From positions 74,948-138,947 of the forward strand of contig CAZVYX010000006.1 of assembly GCA_964631725.1 (NCBI GenBank): 64,000 bases of DNA, in the 5' to 3' direction. The notes under the pieces were generated by a model. That model saw nothing but the letters and a program-made list of their open reading frames with translations. It was not told where the DNA came from and ran no database searches. Both the position numbers and the translations under genes were made by a program. How positions within the stretch are numbered: position 1 is the stretch's first letter; every line of letters starts with the position of its first letter. Positions 8,343 to 17,408 of this stretch are shown here, piece after piece. This DNA comes from GCA-2731375 sp964631725 (GTDB lineage: Bacteria; Pseudomonadota; Alphaproteobacteria; GCA-2731375).

Positions 8343-10274
8343 GTGAGCAATTTTAGTCGTAATATTGCCCTGTGGGTAATTATCGCCCTATTGGTGCTGG
8401 CGCTGTTCAATCTGTTCCAGGGGCCGGGCACGCGCGGTTCCGCGACCAATTTGGCCTATTCCCAGTTCATTTCGGAAGTTGAAGCCGGACAGGTGCGCGA
8501 TGTCACCATTCAGGGCAATACCATCAGCGGTCATTATACCGGCGGCACGCCCTTCAATTCCTATGCGCCCAACGATCCCGACCTGGTGCGCAAACTGAAC
8601 CAGGCCGGCGTGACGATTTCCGCCGCGCCGGATGAAGAAGGCACCCCGACACTATTTGCCATTCTGCTGAATTGGTTCCCGATGCTGCTGTTGATCGGCG
8701 TCTGGATCTTTTTCATGCGGCAGATGCAATCGGGCGGCGGCAAGGCCATGGGCTTCGGCAAATCCAAGGCCCGTTTGCTGACCGAACGTTCGGGCCGGGT
8801 CACCTTTGACGATGTCGCCGGCATTGACGAGGCCAAGGAAGAGTTGGAGGAAATTGTCGAGTTCCTGAAGGACCCGCAAAAGTTCCAGCGTCTCGGCGGC
8901 CGTATCCCCAAGGGCGCCCTGCTTGTTGGCCCGCCGGGTACTGGTAAGACCCTGTTGGCACGGGCCATCGCGGGCGAGGCGAACGTTCCGTTCTTTACCA
9001 TTTCCGGCTCCGACTTCGTCGAGATGTTCGTTGGCGTCGGCGCTTCCCGCGTGCGCGACATGTTCGAGCAGGCGAAAAAGAATGCCCCCTGCATCATCTT
9101 TATTGACGAAATTGACGCCGTTGGGCGCCATCGCGGCGCCGGCCTGGGCGGCGGCAATGACGAACGCGAACAGACCTTGAACCAGTTGCTGGTGGAAATG
9201 GATGGCTTCGAGGCCAACGAGGGCGTGATCCTGGTTGCTGCCACCAACCGTCCGGATGTGCTGGATCCGGCCCTGTTGCGTCCGGGCCGTTTTGACCGCC
9301 AGGTCGTGGTGCCGAACCCCGACATCATCGGCCGGGACAAGATTCTAAAGGTCCATATGCGCAAGGTGCCCATGGCGCCGGATGTGGACAGCCGCACCAT
9401 AGCCCGCGGCACGCCGGGTTTCTCCGGCGCTGATCTGGCCAATCTGGTGAATGAAGCTGCGCTCTTGGCGGCCCGCAAGAACCGCCGCGTGGTCACCATG
9501 CAGGAGTTTGAAGAGGCCAAGGACAAGGTCATGATGGGGGCCGAGCGGCGCTCCATGGTGATGACCGATGATGAAAAGGAACTGACCGCCTATCACGAGG
9601 CCGGCCATGCCCTGGTCGGGCTGTTGGTGGAGGGCAACGATCCCCTGCATAAAGTCACCATCATCCCCCGTGGCCGCGCCCTGGGCGTCACCATGAACCT
9701 GCCCGAGACCGACAAGTACGGTTACAAGAAAAGCGAAATCTGCGCCAAGCTGGCGATGACTTTCGGCGGTCGCGTCGCCGAAACCCTAATTTATGGCCCG
9801 GAGGACGTAACCACCGGCGCCGGCCAGGATATCCAGCAGGCGACCTCGTGGGCCCGGCGCATGGTGACAGAGTGGGGCATGTCCGAGAAGTTGGGGCCCC
9901 TGGCTTATTCCGGTAACGAGCAGGAAGTCTTCCTGGGCCATTCGGTCACGCAGACCAAGAATATCTCGGACGCCACGGCCAAGGTCATTGACGAAGAGAT
10001 CCGCCGCTTCGCCGAGGAGGCGGAAGCCTTGGCGACGGAGGTCCTGACTAAGGATCTGGATAAGCTGCACACGGTTGCCAAGGCTTTGCTGGAATATGAA
10101 ACCCTGAGCGGCGATGAGGTTCGCCAATTGCTCCGTGGCGAGGATATCGACCGGCCGGATGAGTTCGAACCGCCGCAGGATGCCAGCACCGCGACATCCG
10201 TGCCGCCATCAAGCAAGCCGAAGAAGCCGGACGGCCCGGGCGGCATGGAGCCAGAGCCGCAACCCGGCTCGTAA
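8343..10274 (+). CDS. ftsH: ATP-dependent zinc metalloprotease FtsH
   Basis: Membrane-anchored AAA+ protease that degrades damaged membrane proteins and regulators such as RpoH and LpxC. Two transmembrane helices (about residues 8-26 and 104-125) flank a periplasmic domain. The AAA domain has Walker A GPPGTGKT (196-203), Walker B IIFIDEIDAVG and the second region of homology near 299-318. The zinc site HEAGH is at 418-422. The start is GTG, preceded by the strong purine-rich GGAGAAGGAAG. The length (643) is standard. Confidence 0.98.
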   Translation: MSNFSRNIALWVIIALLVLALFNLFQGPGTRGSATNLAYSQFISEVEAGQVRDVTIQGNTISGHYTGGTPFNSYAPNDPDLVRKLNQAGVTISAAPDEEGTPTLFAILLNWFPMLLLIGVWIFFMRQMQSGGGKAMGFGKSKARLLTERSGRVTFDDVAGIDEAKEELEEIVEFLKDPQKFQRLGGRIPKGALLVGPPGTGKTLLARAIAGEANVPFFTISGSDFVEMFVGVGASRVRDMFEQAKKNAPCIIFIDEIDAVGRHRGAGLGGGNDEREQTLNQLLVEMDGFEANEGVILVAATNRPDVLDPALLRPGRFDRQVVVPNPDIIGRDKILKVHMRKVPMAPDVDSRTIARGTPGFSGADLANLVNEAALLAARKNRRVVTMQEFEEAKDKVMMGAERRSMVMTDDEKELTAYHEAGHALVGLLVEGNDPLHKVTIIPRGRALGVTMNLPETDKYGYKKSEICAKLAMTFGGRVAETLIYGPEDVTTGAGQDIQQATSWARRMVTEWGMSEKLGPLAYSGNEQEVFLGHSVTQTKNISDATAKVIDEEIRRFAEEAEALATEVLTKDLDKLHTVAKALLEYETLSGDEVRQLLRGEDIDRPDEFEPPQDASTATSVPPSSKPKKPDGPGGMEPEPQPGS

Positions 10275-10337
10275 CTCCGGACCGCCGTTCTGTCCCGGGA
10301 GGCCAATGCCGCGGACGGCGTTTATCTCGCACCGATT

Positions 10338-11324
10338 TTGAATCTATCTGGCGCGGGCCTGCCCTTTGCCGGCGGTCCTCTGCACTTCGCGCAATGCCGC
10401 CTGTTCGGCCGGAATATGCCGGGCGAGATCATGAACCTTGAGGCGGCGGAACGGCGTGCGCCGGCGGCGCTGGAAAGGTTGCGGGCGACACGGCCCGCCA
10501 TCCCTGGGCAGGACAGCCACAATTCCGGACCTGGCCCCCTGATCATGGGGATCGTCAACGTCACGCCGGACAGTTTTCATGATGGCGGCCGGCTGCGGCC
10601 GGCCACGGCCATCGCCCATGGCCGGGCGTTGGCGGCGGCCGGCGCGGCGATCCTTGATGTGGGCGGCGAGTCCACCCGGCCCGGCGCCCGGGAAGTGCCC
10701 GTGGACGAGGAGCTGGAGCGGGTCATGCCGGTGATCGAAGCCTTGTCGGGCGATGGTTTGGCGGTATCCGTGGATACCCGCAAAGCGGCGGTGATGGCTG
10801 CTGCTGTAAATGCCGGCGCCCGCATGATCAACGATGTCACTGCCCTGCGTCATGATCCCGCCAGCATGAGTTGCGCCGTGGGCCTGGCCGTGCCCGTGGT
10901 CCTGATGCATAGCCGGGGCACCCCCGACACCATGCAATCCATGACCGACTATGACGATCTGATCATGGATGTATTCGGTGACCTGAGCGCCCGGGTGGCG
11001 GATTGTCTGGCCGCGGGTATGACGCGGCGTGATCTGCTGATCGATCCCGGCCTTGGTTTCGCCAAAAAGGCCGGGCAAAGTGCCGCTTTGCTGCGCGGCA
11101 TGGCGCATTTCCATGCCCTGGGCTGCCCGCTGCTGATCGGCGCCTCGCGCAAGGGCTTTGTTGGAAAACTGACGGGCGCTGTGAAAACTGAGGACCGATT
11201 GCCGGGATCGCTGGCCGCCGCGATGTGGGCCGCGCAGCAGGGGGCCGCCGTTCTGCGGGTTCATGATGTCGCGGAGACGGCCCAGACGATGGCGATTTTC
11301 CAGTCCCTTTGCTATAAGGGATGA
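10338..11324 (+). CDS. folP: Dihydropteroate synthase FolP
   Basis: Condenses 6-hydroxymethyl-dihydropterin diphosphate with p-aminobenzoate in folate synthesis; the target of sulfonamides. Motifs: MGIVNVTPDSFHDGG, LDVGGESTRPGA, MINDVTAL, DPGLGFAKK and IGASRKGFVGKLTG. The start is uncertain. TTG 10338 is the first standard start in frame, but the same frame upstream (10308-10337) reads AADGVYLAPI, which resembles the N-terminus of related alphaproteobacterial enzymes. An ATG with GGGAGG (10306) is one frame off and gives an 11-codon leader whose TGA overlaps the TTG. ATG 10416 is another option. Confidence 0.93.
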   Translation: MNLSGAGLPFAGGPLHFAQCRLFGRNMPGEIMNLEAAERRAPAALERLRATRPAIPGQDSHNSGPGPLIMGIVNVTPDSFHDGGRLRPATAIAHGRALAAAGAAILDVGGESTRPGAREVPVDEELERVMPVIEALSGDGLAVSVDTRKAAVMAAAVNAGARMINDVTALRHDPASMSCAVGLAVPVVLMHSRGTPDTMQSMTDYDDLIMDVFGDLSARVADCLAAGMTRRDLLIDPGLGFAKKAGQSAALLRGMAHFHALGCPLLIGASRKGFVGKLTGAVKTEDRLPGSLAAAMWAAQQGAAVLRVHDVAETAQTMAIFQSLCYKG

Positions 11325-11352
11325 CAACAATTGAGCTGTGAGTGAGGAGCGC

Positions 11353-12705
11353 ATGGAGCGCGAATTTTTCGGCACCGACGGCATTCGCGGTACGGCCAAT
11401 ACCTGGCCCATGACGGCGGAGATTGCGGTTCGGGCGGGCATGGCGGCGGGGCTGCAATTTACCCGTGGCGAGCATCGCCATCGGGTGGTGGTCGGCAAGG
11501 ATACCCGCCTGTCGGGCTATATGCTGGAGCCGGCATTGACCGCCGGTTTCACCTCGGTCGGCATGGATGTCATTCTGGTCGGGCCCATGCCGACGCCGGC
11601 GGTTGCCCTGTTGACCCGCAGCCTGCGGGCCGATTTGGGCGTGGTGCTCTCCGCTTCGCACAATGCCTTCGCCGATAACGGCATCAAGCTGTTCGGCCCC
11701 GACGGATATAAGTTATCCGACCGTATCGAGACCGAGATCGAAGCGCGCATGCAGTCCGATATGTCCGGCAATCTGGCCGCGCCTGGCAATTTGGGCCGCG
11801 CCATGCGTTTGGAGGACGCGCCGGGCCGTTATATCGAGGCGGCGAAAGCCACCTTCCCATCGGAAAACCGCCTGGACGGCCTGAAGATCGTGATCGATTG
11901 CGCCAACGGTGCCGCCTACAAGGTTGCCCCCACGGTGCTGTGGGAACTGGAGGCCGAGGTTATCCCCATCGGCGTCGATCCCGACGGCTTCAATATCAAC
12001 CGCGACTGCGGCTCGACCCACACCGACTACATGTGTGAACAGGTGGTCGCCCATGGCGCCGATGTGGGCATTGCCCTGGACGGCGACGCCGACCGCCTGA
12101 TTTTGGCCGACGAGCATGGCCATCTGGTCGACGGCGATCAGCTCATGGCCGCCATCGCCGACTACTGGGCCGAAAGCGGTGATCTGAAAGGCGGCGGCAT
12201 CGTCGCCACGGTAATGTCCAATCTGGGCTTGGAACGCTATCTTGCGGACAAGGGCCTGGAACTGGTTCGGACCCAGGTCGGTGACCGCTATGTCGTGGAA
12301 CATATGCGCCAGCACGGCTACAACGTCGGCGGCGAACAATCGGGCCATATCGTGATGTCGGATTTCGGCACCACTGGCGATGGCCTGGTCGCCGCGCTGC
12401 AGGTTCTGGCCCTGATTGTCGCCCAAGGGCGGCCGGTCAGCGAGGTTTGCCGCCGCTTTGAAGCGGTGCCGCAATTGTTGAAGAATGTCCGATATGTTGG
12501 CGCCTCGCCGTTGGATTCGGACAAGGTCAGCAATGCCATCCAGGCTCAGCGCATGCGCCTGGGTGATAAGGGACGGCTGTTGATCCGGCCCTCGGGAACC
12601 GAACCGCTGATCCGGGTCATGGCCGAGGGTGATGACGGCGACTTGATCCATTCCGTGGTCGATGAACTGGTCGACACGATCGAGGCCACGGCGGCGGCCG
12701 GTTGA
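11353..12705 (+). CDS. glmM: Phosphoglucosamine mutase GlmM
   Basis: Interconverts glucosamine-6-phosphate and glucosamine-1-phosphate on the way to UDP-GlcNAc for peptidoglycan and lipopolysaccharide. The phosphoserine loop LSASHN places the catalytic Ser at residue 102. The metal loop DGDADR, the sugar loop GGEQSGH and the phosphate-binding RPSGTEPLIRVM are all present. ATG 11353 is chosen because the protein then begins MEREFFGTDGIRG, as in the family; a GTG at 11338 would add five residues. folP-glmM is a conserved pair. Confidence 0.97.
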   Translation: MEREFFGTDGIRGTANTWPMTAEIAVRAGMAAGLQFTRGEHRHRVVVGKDTRLSGYMLEPALTAGFTSVGMDVILVGPMPTPAVALLTRSLRADLGVVLSASHNAFADNGIKLFGPDGYKLSDRIETEIEARMQSDMSGNLAAPGNLGRAMRLEDAPGRYIEAAKATFPSENRLDGLKIVIDCANGAAYKVAPTVLWELEAEVIPIGVDPDGFNINRDCGSTHTDYMCEQVVAHGADVGIALDGDADRLILADEHGHLVDGDQLMAAIADYWAESGDLKGGGIVATVMSNLGLERYLADKGLELVRTQVGDRYVVEHMRQHGYNVGGEQSGHIVMSDFGTTGDGLVAALQVLALIVAQGRPVSEVCRRFEAVPQLLKNVRYVGASPLDSDKVSNAIQAQRMRLGDKGRLLIRPSGTEPLIRVMAEGDDGDLIHSVVDELVDTIEATAAAG

Positions 12706-12718
12706 AGCAAGGTATCCA

Positions 12719-13540
12719 ATGTCCGAAGAGTTTCGAGTTAAAGCGCATCAAGGCAGGGTTTTGATTATTGCCGGATCCGATTCCGGCGGCGGCGCCGGCA
12801 TTCAGGCGGATATCAAAACCGTGACCGCCCTGGGTGGCTATGCCGCGACCGCGATAACCGCCCTGACGGCCCAGAACACAATGGGCGTCCACGGCATTCA
12901 CGAGATCCCCCCCGCCTTCGTTGGGCAACAAATTGAAGTGGTGCTGGGGGATATCGGCGCCGACGCCATCAAGACCGGCATGCTGCATCGCACGGATGTT
13001 CTGGGCGCGGTGACAACCGCCCTGTCGCGCGCCGCGCCCGATGTTCCCCTGGTGGTCGATCCGGTGATGGTGGCGAAGGGCGGCGCCTCGCTGCTGGATG
13101 AAGATGCCCGTGCCGTGGTGCGTGACCGCCTGATCCCCCGGGCCACCGTTCTGACCCCCAATATTCCCGAGGCGGAGATCCTGGCCGGCATGACCATTGG
13201 GGACGAGGCGGCAATGACGGCGGCGGGAAAGAAGCTGTTGGCCCTGGGGCCCAGGGCGGTGCTCATGAAAGGCGGCCACCTGCCCGGCGAAGAGGTTTTT
13301 GATCTGTTGCTCACCGATGCGGGGATCGAACGCTTTACCTCCCCCCGCATTGAAAGCCGCCATACCCATGGCACCGGTTGTACCCTGGCCTCGGCCCTGG
13401 CCTGCGGTTTGGCCCAGGGACTCCCGGTCGGGGAGGCCGTGGAACGGGCCCGCGGCTATGTCCTGCAGGCGATCTTGAGCGCACCCGGCTTTGGCCAGGG
13501 CCACGGCCCCCTGAACCACGGCCACACGGTAGCGGACTAG
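12719..13540 (+). CDS. thiD: Hydroxymethylpyrimidine kinase / phosphomethylpyrimidine kinase ThiD
   Basis: Phosphorylates 4-amino-5-hydroxymethyl-2-methylpyrimidine and then its monophosphate for thiamine synthesis. Ribokinase-like motifs: IAGSDSGGGAGIQADIKT at the N-terminus, DPVMVAKGG, LTPNIPEAEIL, and the catalytic anion-hole region HGTGCTLASALACGLAQG. ATG 12719 is the start because translation from an earlier in-frame codon would run into the end of glmM and add residues unlike the family. The length (273) is normal. Confidence 0.95.
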   Translation: MSEEFRVKAHQGRVLIIAGSDSGGGAGIQADIKTVTALGGYAATAITALTAQNTMGVHGIHEIPPAFVGQQIEVVLGDIGADAIKTGMLHRTDVLGAVTTALSRAAPDVPLVVDPVMVAKGGASLLDEDARAVVRDRLIPRATVLTPNIPEAEILAGMTIGDEAAMTAAGKKLLALGPRAVLMKGGHLPGEEVFDLLLTDAGIERFTSPRIESRHTHGTGCTLASALACGLAQGLPVGEAVERARGYVLQAILSAPGFGQGHGPLNHGHTVAD

Positions 13541-13552
13541 GGCCTGTTGACG

Positions 13553-14050
13553 ATGGCTGATATCGAGCGCCAGCGTCACTACAGCTGGCACGACCCCAGC
13601 GCCCATTGGTCGCGTCTTGGCGAGTTGTCGGGGCTGGATTATCTCTCGGCCGTGGTCCGGGGCGAGGTCGAACCGCCCCCCGTCGCCGTGGCCATGCGCC
13701 TGGCGCTGGTCGAGGTGTCAAAGGGGCGGGTGGTTTACAGCGGCCAGCCGGGCGAGGATTTCGCCAACGACGTCGGCTCGGTCCAGGGCGGCTGGCTGGC
13801 GGCCCTGATCGACGCCGCCATCGGCAGCGCCGTGCATTCGGCCCTGCCGGCCGGGCCGCGCTATACCACCTTGGAGTTGAAGGTCAACTATGTCCGCGCC
13901 GTGGCCGTGGACAGCGGCGAAATCCGCTGTATCGCCGAGGCCCTGCACGTGGGCCGCAGCACCGCCACGGCCCAGGCCAGGGCGGTCGACGGCAACGGAA
14001 AACTTTACGCCCATGCCACCACCACCTGCCTGATCCTGCCGCCGGAATGA
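13553..14050 (+). CDS. PaaI-family hotdog thioesterase
   Basis: A 165-residue hotdog-fold protein of the PaaI/YdiI-like acyl-CoA thioesterase group. The core GSVQGGWLAALIDAAIGSAV matches the conserved helix region (G-x-x-H/Q-G-G-x-x-A-x-x-D), and TTLELKVNYVRAV follows, as in the family. The usual His of the HGG motif is replaced by Gln (VQGG). The substrate cannot be deduced. Its stop overlaps the start of the transporter gene (ATGA), suggesting co-translation. A TTG at 13547 is an alternative start. Confidence 0.8.
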   Translation: MADIERQRHYSWHDPSAHWSRLGELSGLDYLSAVVRGEVEPPPVAVAMRLALVEVSKGRVVYSGQPGEDFANDVGSVQGGWLAALIDAAIGSAVHSALPAGPRYTTLELKVNYVRAVAVDSGEIRCIAEALHVGRSTATAQARAVDGNGKLYAHATTTCLILPPE

Positions 14051-15270
14051 ACATCTCCAGGGCGTTGCAGGCCAAGCCGGTGCTGACGCCGGGACAGGGC
14101 CGCCGGCTGATTGTCATCCTCGGTACCCTGACGGCATTCGGGCCCATGTCCATCGACATGTATTTGCCGGGTTTGCCATCCATGGCCAGCGATCTGGCCG
14201 CGCCCGTCAGCGCCGTGCAGATGACACTGAGCAGTTTTTTCATCGGCATGGCCCTGGGCCAAATGTTTTTCGGGCCGCTTTCAGACCGGTTTGGCCGCCG
14301 CCCCCTGCTGCTGGCGGGCATCGTTCTGTACGTCCTGACCTCGGCCCTGTGTGCCTTGAGCACCGGCATCGAAATGCTGATCGGCCTGCGCCTGTTGCAG
14401 GCCCTGGGCGGCAGCGCGGCGGCGGTTATCGCCCGGGCCATGGTGCGGGATTTCTTTGCCGGCGACGAGGCGGCGCGCGTCCTCTCGCTGATCATGCTGG
14501 TGATGGGCGCCGCGCCCCTGATCGCGCCGTTCATCGGCGGCTATGTCCTGGTCTGGTTCCAATGGCGGGCGATCTTCTGGGTCCTGGCCGGCTTCGGCCT
14601 GCTGTGCTTTTTTCTGGTCCTGAGCGCGTTGCCGGAAAGCCACCCGGCGGAACGGCGCAGCCGCCATGGTTTGGTCGGCATGCTGGGCGTATACGGCCGA
14701 ATTCTGGCCCATCGCGGGGCGATGGGTTATCTGCTGGCCAATGCCACGGGTTATGGCGGCATGTTCGCCTTCTTCGCCGGCTCGCCCTTCGTCTATATCA
14801 AGATTTTCGCCGTGGCGCCGGAACACTACGGCTATCTCTTCGCCGTTAATGTCGTTGGCCTGATGAGCGTGTCATTCTTGAACGCCCGGCTGGTTCTGCG
14901 CCTGGGCGCCCATCGGCTGTTTGTTCTCGGCACCATCCTGACCGCCGCCGGCGGTCTGGTCCTGCTGTTCGATGCCTGGACCGGATTTGGCGGACTGCCC
15001 GGCATCGTGATCCCGCTGTTCGTCTCGATCGGATCGCTGAGCCTGATCGGCGCCAACGGCCTGGCCCTGGCCCTGGACCGCTTTCCCCAAGCGGCGGGCA
15101 GCGTATCGGCCCTGTCGGGCGGTTTGATTTTCTTGTTTGGGGCGCTGTCCGCCGGTGCCGTCAGCCTGTTCCATGACGGCAGCGCCATGGCCATGGCCGT
15201 GGTCATTGCCGTCACCGGCGTCACGACGCTGGCATTACAACTCGGACTGACCCGGACGAAGGCCAAGTAG
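14047..15270 (+). CDS. Bcr/CflA-family MFS drug exporter
   Basis: A 407-residue major facilitator with about 12 transmembrane helices, of the Bcr/CflA drug:H+ antiporter type. Diagnostic features are MSIDMYLPGLPSMASDL in helix 1, the loop 2-3 motif GPLSDRFGRRPLLL, and RLLQALGGSAAAVIARAMVRD in helix 4. It begins at the ATGA overlap with the thioesterase gene; the same frame is open further upstream only as an overlap artefact. The substrate is unknown; relatives export bicyclomycin, sulfonamides or chloramphenicol. Confidence 0.9.
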   Translation: MNISRALQAKPVLTPGQGRRLIVILGTLTAFGPMSIDMYLPGLPSMASDLAAPVSAVQMTLSSFFIGMALGQMFFGPLSDRFGRRPLLLAGIVLYVLTSALCALSTGIEMLIGLRLLQALGGSAAAVIARAMVRDFFAGDEAARVLSLIMLVMGAAPLIAPFIGGYVLVWFQWRAIFWVLAGFGLLCFFLVLSALPESHPAERRSRHGLVGMLGVYGRILAHRGAMGYLLANATGYGGMFAFFAGSPFVYIKIFAVAPEHYGYLFAVNVVGLMSVSFLNARLVLRLGAHRLFVLGTILTAAGGLVLLFDAWTGFGGLPGIVIPLFVSIGSLSLIGANGLALALDRFPQAAGSVSALSGGLIFLFGALSAGAVSLFHDGSAMAMAVVIAVTGVTTLALQLGLTRTKAK

Positions 15271-15309
15271 AATGTGTAAACACCGCCAATCCATGGCATC
15301 CTGCCACCA

Positions 15310-16191
15310 ATGAACCTAAAGACTGGCGCCCACCGTGTTTTTCGTCTGTTCCAGCCCCTCGGACTGTTGTCGTTGCTGGTTCTTCTGAACCAATGCCAAC
15401 CGGTACCAAGGCCGTTCGCCACTGCTCATAAGGGCAATTTCAGCGCCATTCAGGTCGGCCCAAGGGCGGGCATGCTGGTGCTGCCGGTGAATGGCGCGGT
15501 AGCGCAGACAGCCGCCAGAAGGTTGGCGAGCGCCATGGCCGAGGCTCTGCGCCAGCGCGAAATAACGGCCACGACCGGCAAGGGCCACCGCCGCAGCCAC
15601 CGCCTGCAGGGCACCGCCATCTTTACCAGCTACGGCCAGTTGCAACTGACCTGGAGGCTGCGCACGGCCGGCGGAGAGGAGGCCATGATGGCGGTCCAAA
15701 CGGAAGCGGTCGCGCCCACGGACTGGCGCGAGGCCGGCGAAGACTTGTTGCACCGCCTTGCCGGCAATGGCGCGGAAGCCATCGACCTGCGTTTGCGCCG
15801 GGCGGAGCGCGGCCAGGGCCGGCGCATCAGCCTGGCGACGGTCACGCTGGGCCCGGTCGTTGGTGCGTCGGGCCCGGCCGGCGACCGTCTGGCCGCGGCG
15901 ATGCAGACGGCCCTGATCGATGCCGGCGTACCCTTGGCGGAGCAGCCCCCTGAAGATGGCTTTATCCTGCTGGGCAGCATCCATGCCAAACCCATTGACG
16001 GCAGCGCGCAACAGGTCGAAATCACCTGGCAGCTGATCCGTCCGGACGGCAGTGAATTTGGCAAGGTCAGCCAGGCCAACCGGGTTTCCGCGGCACAGCT
16101 AAACGGCGACTGGCAAGCCCTGGCCCAGGCCATCGCCCGGGCCGGCGCACCGGGCGTGCTGGATCTGTTGCGCCAGGACCCCGGTGGCTGA
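15310..16191 (+). CDS. putative exported lipoprotein with two internal repeats
   Basis: Not recognised as a named family. The 293 residues begin with a hydrophobic signal (about 10-27) ending LVLLNQC; Gln before Cys is unusual for a lipobox, so lipidation is uncertain. Two similar halves follow: a segment starting AARRLASAMAEALRQREI with a later LQLTWRLRTAGGEE, and one starting GDRLAAAMQTALIDAGV with a later VEITWQLIRPDGSE. The halves suggest an internal duplication of an alpha/beta unit. It follows the exporter by 39 bases and converges on the next gene. Confidence 0.7.
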   Translation: MNLKTGAHRVFRLFQPLGLLSLLVLLNQCQPVPRPFATAHKGNFSAIQVGPRAGMLVLPVNGAVAQTAARRLASAMAEALRQREITATTGKGHRRSHRLQGTAIFTSYGQLQLTWRLRTAGGEEAMMAVQTEAVAPTDWREAGEDLLHRLAGNGAEAIDLRLRRAERGQGRRISLATVTLGPVVGASGPAGDRLAAAMQTALIDAGVPLAEQPPEDGFILLGSIHAKPIDGSAQQVEITWQLIRPDGSEFGKVSQANRVSAAQLNGDWQALAQAIARAGAPGVLDLLRQDPGG

Positions 16192-16210
16192 GGGTCGGCG
16201 GGCCGGCACT

Positions 16211-16804
16211 TCATGGGGCGGCTGAAGCTAATGTCGCCTCAATGGTGTCAAGGCGGTCCTGGCCAAAGAATATCTCGCTGCCGATGAAAAATGTCGGCAC
16301 GCCAAACACACCACGCCTGACTGCTGCTTCGGTCGTGTCGATCAGTTGACGTTTGACGGATTGCGCCCCGATGCCCGCGCGGATCATTTCGGCGTCGAAG
16401 CCGGCGGCGTGGAGAACGTTCGTCACGACGGCCGGATCGGATAAATCGCGGGCATCCCGCCACATGGCGCGGAACAGCGCCCCGGCATATTCGGCCAGGC
16501 GGTCAAGTTGTGCCGCCACCACCGCCCCGCGCATCAGGCCGAGGGAGTCGAACGGCGCCCCGGGATCGAAATTGAGCGCGATGCCGTGTTCCCGGGCCAG
16601 GCGCGGCAGTTCGACCTGCATCATGTAGGCCCGTTTCGCCGGCACCGCCACGGGCGGGGCATTGCCGCTCAACTTGAAGATGCCGCCGGCCAGCACCGGC
16701 TTTAGGACCAGGGCCGCGCCCGTCCGTTCGAGGATACCTGGCACGCGCTCGTGCGCGATATAGGACGGCGGGCTCGCGACATCAAAATAGAATTCCAAAA
16801 CCAT
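16211..16804 (-). CDS. DsbA-family isomerase, 2-hydroxychromene-2-carboxylate isomerase type
   Basis: A thioredoxin-fold protein of the HCCA isomerase/GST-kappa group (197 residues), enzymes that use glutathione to isomerise aromatic catabolites. The N-terminus LEFYFDVASPPSYIAHERV has the expected FDxxSP motif, with Ser rather than CxxC; the C-terminal GVFGVPTFFIGSEIFFGQDRLD is the classic cis-Pro/substrate loop. ATG 16804 starts the conserved part; the frame upstream overlaps the next gene and is not family-like. It forms a pair with the C_GCAxxG_C_C gene upstream (13-base gap). Confidence 0.85.
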   Translation of the reverse strand: MVLEFYFDVASPPSYIAHERVPGILERTGAALVLKPVLAGGIFKLSGNAPPVAVPAKRAYMMQVELPRLAREHGIALNFDPGAPFDSLGLMRGAVVAAQLDRLAEYAGALFRAMWRDARDLSDPAVVTNVLHAAGFDAEMIRAGIGAQSVKRQLIDTTEAAVRRGVFGVPTFFIGSEIFFGQDRLDTIEATLASAAP

Positions 16805-16817
16805 GGCGGTGCGTTGC

Positions 16818-17288
16818 CTATTGAGCTTCGGTTGCCTTCGCGATGCCCGCCGCCTTGTCCTGCAATATCTCGTCAACCATGGCGGTGGCGGCGGCGGTGA
16901 AATCGGCGCATTTGCTGGCCAGGTTTTGCGCATCGAAGGTCTGGCGCCCCTCGGCGGTGTCCAGATCCACGCCGAGCAGTGCGGTACAATTGGTCGAACC
17001 AAACCGTTGCTCGAACGTAGCCATCATTTTGCGCACCCCATCGTAAGTTTGCCGCACCGATTGGACTGGATCATCCCGCCCATGCACCAGACCCAGGGCC
17101 AGGACCGCGCCGGTGACGGCGCCGCAGGGGCCGCCGCTTCTCGCCATGCCGCCGCAAAATCCGGTGGCAATGCCGGGGATCAGCGAATTGTCCATGCCCC
17201 GCCGTTCGGCGATGGCCTTGCAGACGGCCTCGGCACAAAAGAACCCATTTTCAAACAACTCCCGTCCACGGGTTTCGGCATCATTCAT
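16818..17288 (-). CDS. C_GCAxxG_C_C family redox protein
   Basis: A small protein of the C_GCAxxG_C_C family (156 residues from ATG 17288). Members have several conserved Cys and are thought to be redox proteins, sometimes exported, often beside oxidoreductases. Here the Cys are found in FFCAEAVCKA, GFCGGMARSGGPCGAVTGA (the GCAxxG-like core), NCTALLG and SKCADFT. ATG 17309 would also work but lies inside the large palindrome. Divergent from the VOC gene; its promoter should overlap the palindrome at 17308-17345. Confidence 0.82.
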   Translation of the reverse strand: MNDAETRGRELFENGFFCAEAVCKAIAERRGMDNSLIPGIATGFCGGMARSGGPCGAVTGAVLALGLVHGRDDPVQSVRQTYDGVRKMMATFEQRFGSTNCTALLGVDLDTAEGRQTFDAQNLASKCADFTAAATAMVDEILQDKAAGIAKATEAQ

Positions 17289-17307
17289 CGCGTTACTCCA
17301 AAGATCC

Positions 17308-17345
17308 ATATTAATTCGATAATTCTAGAAATATCGAATTAATAT
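17308..17345. promoter_or_regulatory. 38-bp palindrome, probable operator between divergent genes
   Basis: A perfect inverted repeat with 14-base arms, ATATTAATTCGATA (17308-17321) and its complement (17332-17345), separated by 10 bases whose centre TTCTAGAA is itself palindromic. It sits in the AT-rich intergenic region between the C_GCAxxG_C_C gene (minus) and the VOC dioxygenase gene (plus). Such symmetry fits a dimeric regulator controlling both promoters. No regulator gene lies next to it. Confidence 0.65.
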
Positions 17346-17408
17346 ATTATTGTAAAGAAGAATTACTTGAATGTTAGACTTGCGATGTCATTGCAGGGAG
17401 AACACGCC

